Shown piece after piece: positions 4,741-6,777 of a DNA stretch of 6,777 bases. Each line of letters begins with the position of its first letter. Within the stretch, counting starts at the first letter, position 1. The translations under genes and the position numbers were made by a program. Below the pieces are notes generated by a model. That model ran no database searches. It saw only the letters and a program-made list of their open reading frames with translations, and was not told the origin of the DNA. Source of the stretch: Anaerolineaceae bacterium (GTDB lineage: Bacteria; Planctomycetota; Phycisphaerae; FEN-1346; JAACEH01). The stretch covers positions 1 through 6,777 of the forward strand of contig JAACEH010000096.1 of the NCBI GenBank assembly GCA_011682595.1, given 5' to 3'.

Positions 4741-5598
4741 CAGGTCGCGCAAGTCGCTGCAGCGGAACACCGGCCCATCCTTGCACACGTACTGGTTGCC
4801 GACGTTGCACCGGCCGCATTTGCCGACGCCGCACTTCATCCGGTTCTCCAGCGTGGTGTACACGGATTCCAGCGGGAAGCCCAGCTTGTCCAGGGAAAGC
4901 AGCGTGAACTTTATCATGATCGGCGGCCCGCAGGTGATAACGATGGTGTTCTTCGCTCTGGGCTTGGTTTCCTCCAGAACGGCGGGGACAAAGCCGACCT
5001 TGCCCTGCCAATCCTTGGCTTCGCCGCCCGGGTCCACGGTGTAGACCGTCTGCAGGTTCTTCGTCTTCCGCCAGGTCTCCAGTTCCTCCTTATACACCAG
5101 GTCATCGACGCTCCGCGCTCCGTAGAGGATGCAGATGTCGCCGAACTCGTCGCGCCGGTCGAGGCAGTTCCAGATGAGCGACCGCAGGGGGGCCAGCCCG
5201 ATGCCGCCGCCGACGAACAGCAGGTTCTTGCCCAGCATCCGGTCGATCGGGAACCAGTTGCCATAGGGACCGCGGTACCCGATGACATCGCCCACGTTCG
5301 ACTGGTGGAGTTCGCCGGTGACCTTGCCGGCCCGCTTGACGCTGCACTCGATGTACCCCTTGCGGGTGGGCGAAGAGGCCATGCAGAAGGTGGCCTCGCC
5401 GGCTCCGAACACCGAGTAGAGCCCGAACTGGCCGGCCCGGAACTCGAACCGCTCTGCTTCCTCCGGGTCGCAGAAGGTCAGGCGGAACGTCTTGACGTCG
5501 GAGGTTTCCCGGGTGATGGCCTCGATCCGCATCTTCGAGGCCACGTAGTCCAGCGGCGCCGGAGGCCGATTCTTTATGACTGCATCCTTGTTTGGCAT
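4726..5598 (-). CDS. FAD/NAD(P)-binding 2Fe-2S oxidoreductase subunit (HydG/AsrB/FlxA type)
   Basis: This is a 290-residue cytoplasmic flavoprotein that passes electrons between NAD(P)H and Fe-S partners. An FAD-binding barrel covers about 20-120, with R-A-G-Q-F at 54-58 and A-S-S-P at 74-77. The nucleotide-binding domain shows GGGIGLAPLR at 130-139 and C-G-P-P at 223-226. The C-terminus has C256, C261, C264 and C272 (C-x4-C-x2-C-x7-C), the 2Fe-2S pattern of dihydroorotate-dehydrogenase PyrK-like subunits, followed by D-G-P-V-F. The same architecture serves as sulfhydrogenase gamma, AsrB of anaerobic sulfite reductase and FlxA of Flx-Hdr complexes; the sequence alone does not choose among them. 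ATG 5598 is preferred. A TTG at 5631 would overlap the upstream gene by 17 nt but has no good ribosome-binding site, and a GTG at 5601 is also possible. It is the last gene of its operon, 16 nt after the 4Fe-4S gene. Confidence 0.9.
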   Translation of the reverse strand: MPNKDAVIKNRPPAPLDYVASKMRIEAITRETSDVKTFRLTFCDPEEAERFEFRAGQFGLYSVFGAGEATFCMASSPTRKGYIECSVKRAGKVTGELHQSNVGDVIGYRGPYGNWFPIDRMLGKNLLFVGGGIGLAPLRSLIWNCLDRRDEFGDICILYGARSVDDLVYKEELETWRKTKNLQTVYTVDPGGEAKDWQGKVGFVPAVLEETKPRAKNTIVITCGPPIMIKFTLLSLDKLGFPLESVYTTLENRMKCGVGKCGRCNVGNQYVCKDGPVFRCSDLRDLPQEF

Positions 5599-5614
5599 CA
5601 CACAGTCCCAGTCC

Positions 5615-6664
5615 TCAAGCTTTGGATTCAATCTCGGCCAATATGGCGGTCAGGCGTCGTCCGACGCCGCAGGCCCTGATGCATCGGCCGCAGCCGACGC
5701 AGGCCACCTGCCCGAACCGTTCGGGGAAGTACTTGAACTTATGCATCACCCTCTGCCGGCATCGCGAGGCCTGGTCCGGCCGGGGGTTGTGACCGGAGGC
5801 ATGGGCGGTGAAAAGAGCCCCGCTGCAGCAATCCCAGTTTCTGAGCCGCCGGCCGCGGACCCAGGTTCCCTCATCGACAATGTCGAAACAATGGCAGGTC
5901 GGGCAGAGGTAGCTGCACGCTCCACATCCCAGGCAGCGCATCGCCGTCTCGGTCCAGAACTCGCTCTGGAAGTTCTCGTCGAGCCACCGTTTGATCTTGT
6001 CGGCATCGAACATCGGCTGGAGTTGCGGCGGCGCGGGCGGTTTGACGCTCTCTGACGCCGGGCGGACGGCTTCGCCCAGTCGTTCAATCAGCTTCCGGCC
6101 CTTCTCGGTGTTAACCTGCACCAGGGCCTGGCCGCCTTGGCCGAAGAAGACCAGGGCGTCCGACTGCCGGCTGTCATGCGGGGAGCCGCCCACCGACGTG
6201 CAGAAACACTCCGGCTGCGGCTCCGCGCAGGCGAAGGCCACAATCGTTGTCCGTTCGCGTCGCCGGCGGTAGCGCAGGTCGTCGTAGTCCCACTGGAAGA
6301 CCTTGTCCAGGGCCTCCAGGGCGGCGGCGTCGCAGGGACGGCAACCCATGACCACCACCACCTCATCGGCCGAGGGCAGGGGCTCGGGCCGCACATCGAC
6401 GTCGCCGCCTTCGCCCTTCTCGAACTCCAGCAGCACTTCGGTGATGGGCAGAAACAGCCGCTTCAACGGAAGCCGGGTGTTGCCGCCCTGCAGGGAAATC
6501 GCCTCGGCCGACGTGACCGGCTCGAGATCGACCAAGCCGGGTTCCGTTTCCGTGGGCGCCACGACGGTCACTCCCGCCCGGCACAAAGTCTCCACGGCGG
6601 ATGCCAACCAGCCCTGCGGCGCCTGATACAGTGTCTGCTTACTCACGCTTGGCTCTGACCTCAA
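5615..6664 (-). CDS. 4Fe-4S dicluster electron-transfer subunit (HydB/AsrA/FlxB type)
   Basis: This 349-residue cytoplasmic protein wires the flavoprotein encoded downstream to a catalytic partner. The N-terminal half carries M-G-C-R-P-C-D at 106-112 and the cysteines 146, 153 and 155 (F-A-C-A...E-C-F-C-T-S), hallmarks of sulfhydrogenase beta and AsrA. A Pro-rich linker (209-217) leads to two cluster motifs: C244, C247, C250 and C254 (followed by Pro), and C322, C325, C328 and C332. Between them lie W-D-C-C and G-H-N-P-R, also family signatures. The second motif ends in C-G rather than the usual C-P, a mild departure. The TTG start at 6664 overlaps the upstream stop as TTGA and has GGAGGGG 5 nt before it, which argues for translational coupling; a GTG at 6646 is less well placed. 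No hydrogenase large subunit or sirohaem sulfite reductase subunit is visible in the window. Confidence 0.9.
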   Translation of the reverse strand: MRSEPSVSKQTLYQAPQGWLASAVETLCRAGVTVVAPTETEPGLVDLEPVTSAEAISLQGGNTRLPLKRLFLPITEVLLEFEKGEGGDVDVRPEPLPSADEVVVVMGCRPCDAAALEALDKVFQWDYDDLRYRRRRERTTIVAFACAEPQPECFCTSVGGSPHDSRQSDALVFFGQGGQALVQVNTEKGRKLIERLGEAVRPASESVKPPAPPQLQPMFDADKIKRWLDENFQSEFWTETAMRCLGCGACSYLCPTCHCFDIVDEGTWVRGRRLRNWDCCSGALFTAHASGHNPRPDQASRCRQRVMHKFKYFPERFGQVACVGCGRCIRACGVGRRLTAILAEIESKA

Positions 6665-6777
6665 AGAATCCCCTCCTCGCTATCGTCGACCGAGAAGGTG
6701 GTGAAAGGGGCCTGTTCCTCGGGCGACAGCCCGGAACGAAAGTCGAACCACTGCTCGACCAGGCGGGCCATTTTCTG
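6661..6777 (-). CDS. C-terminal 38 residues of an unidentified protein (cut by window edge)
   Basis: An open minus-strand frame enters from the right edge and ends at TGA 6661-6663. The visible tail is hydrophilic, contains V-E-Q-W-F-D-F-R-S-G near its start, has no cysteines and ends in an acidic stretch. It shares a 4-nt TTGA overlap with the 4Fe-4S gene and its last codons hold that gene's ribosome-binding site, so it is surely the preceding operon member. In related operons this place can be taken by Hdr-type, MvhD-type or other Fe-S proteins, but the tail is too short for me to name it. Confidence 0.75.
   Translation of the reverse strand, partial: QKMARLVEQWFDFRSGLSPEEQAPFTTFSVDDSEEGIL

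Noticed and set aside
4735..5679. 314-codon open frame on the plus strand opposite the flavoprotein gene.
   Set aside because: It is the antisense of a clear FAD/NAD/2Fe-2S protein, with a low-complexity Ala/Val/Pro-rich translation and no domain.

Overview
The window (about 6.8 kb, moderately GC-rich) comes from a bacterium with an anaerobic, multiheme-cytochrome-based respiratory style. It holds two blocks of genes that converge at about position 4730. The plus-strand block (60-4738) encodes a small cysteine-rich protein, three c-type cytochromes with 20 potential haem sites in total (12 + 4 + 4), and an NHL beta-propeller lipoprotein. The minus-strand block (6777-4726) encodes the C-terminus of an unidentified protein, a 4Fe-4S protein of the HydB/AsrA/FlxB type and an FAD/NAD/2Fe-2S protein of the HydG/AsrB/FlxA type. 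This gene style is familiar from Planctomycetes, Desulfobacterota and related anaerobes, but the sequence alone does not fix the phylum.

Plus strand. A hairpin (23-44) precedes a GTG-started Cys-rich ORF (60-296), which is followed after 2 nt by a membrane-anchored 12-haem cytochrome with a NapC/NrfH-like N-terminus (299-1828). A secreted tetrahaem c554-like cytochrome follows (1909-2388). About 490 bp without a convincing gene come next. They contain a long stem-loop that probably ends the first transcript (2425-2478), a perfect 16-bp palindrome (2501-2516) and a near-consensus sigma-54 promoter (2682-2698). That promoter points at a second small tetrahaem cytochrome (2877-3449) and the NHL lipoprotein (3566-4738).

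Minus strand. The genes are tightly packed, with a TTGA stop/start overlap between the first two. The cytochrome block and the flavoprotein block end inside the same 17-bp inverted repeat (4724-4740), which carries both stop codons, so the genes overlap by 13 bp.

How they may work together (inference). The NapC-like protein could take electrons from the quinol pool and pass them along its own haem chain to the soluble tetrahaem proteins and outward. The NHL lipoprotein could act as an assembly or docking partner. The cytoplasmic flavin/Fe-S pair would exchange electrons between NAD(P)H and a partner encoded beyond the right edge. The most notable points are the sigma-54 switch inside the cytochrome cluster, the fused 12-haem quinol-oxidase-like cytochrome with one CX4CH site, and the hydrogenase/sulfite-reductase-type electron module with no catalytic subunit visible.
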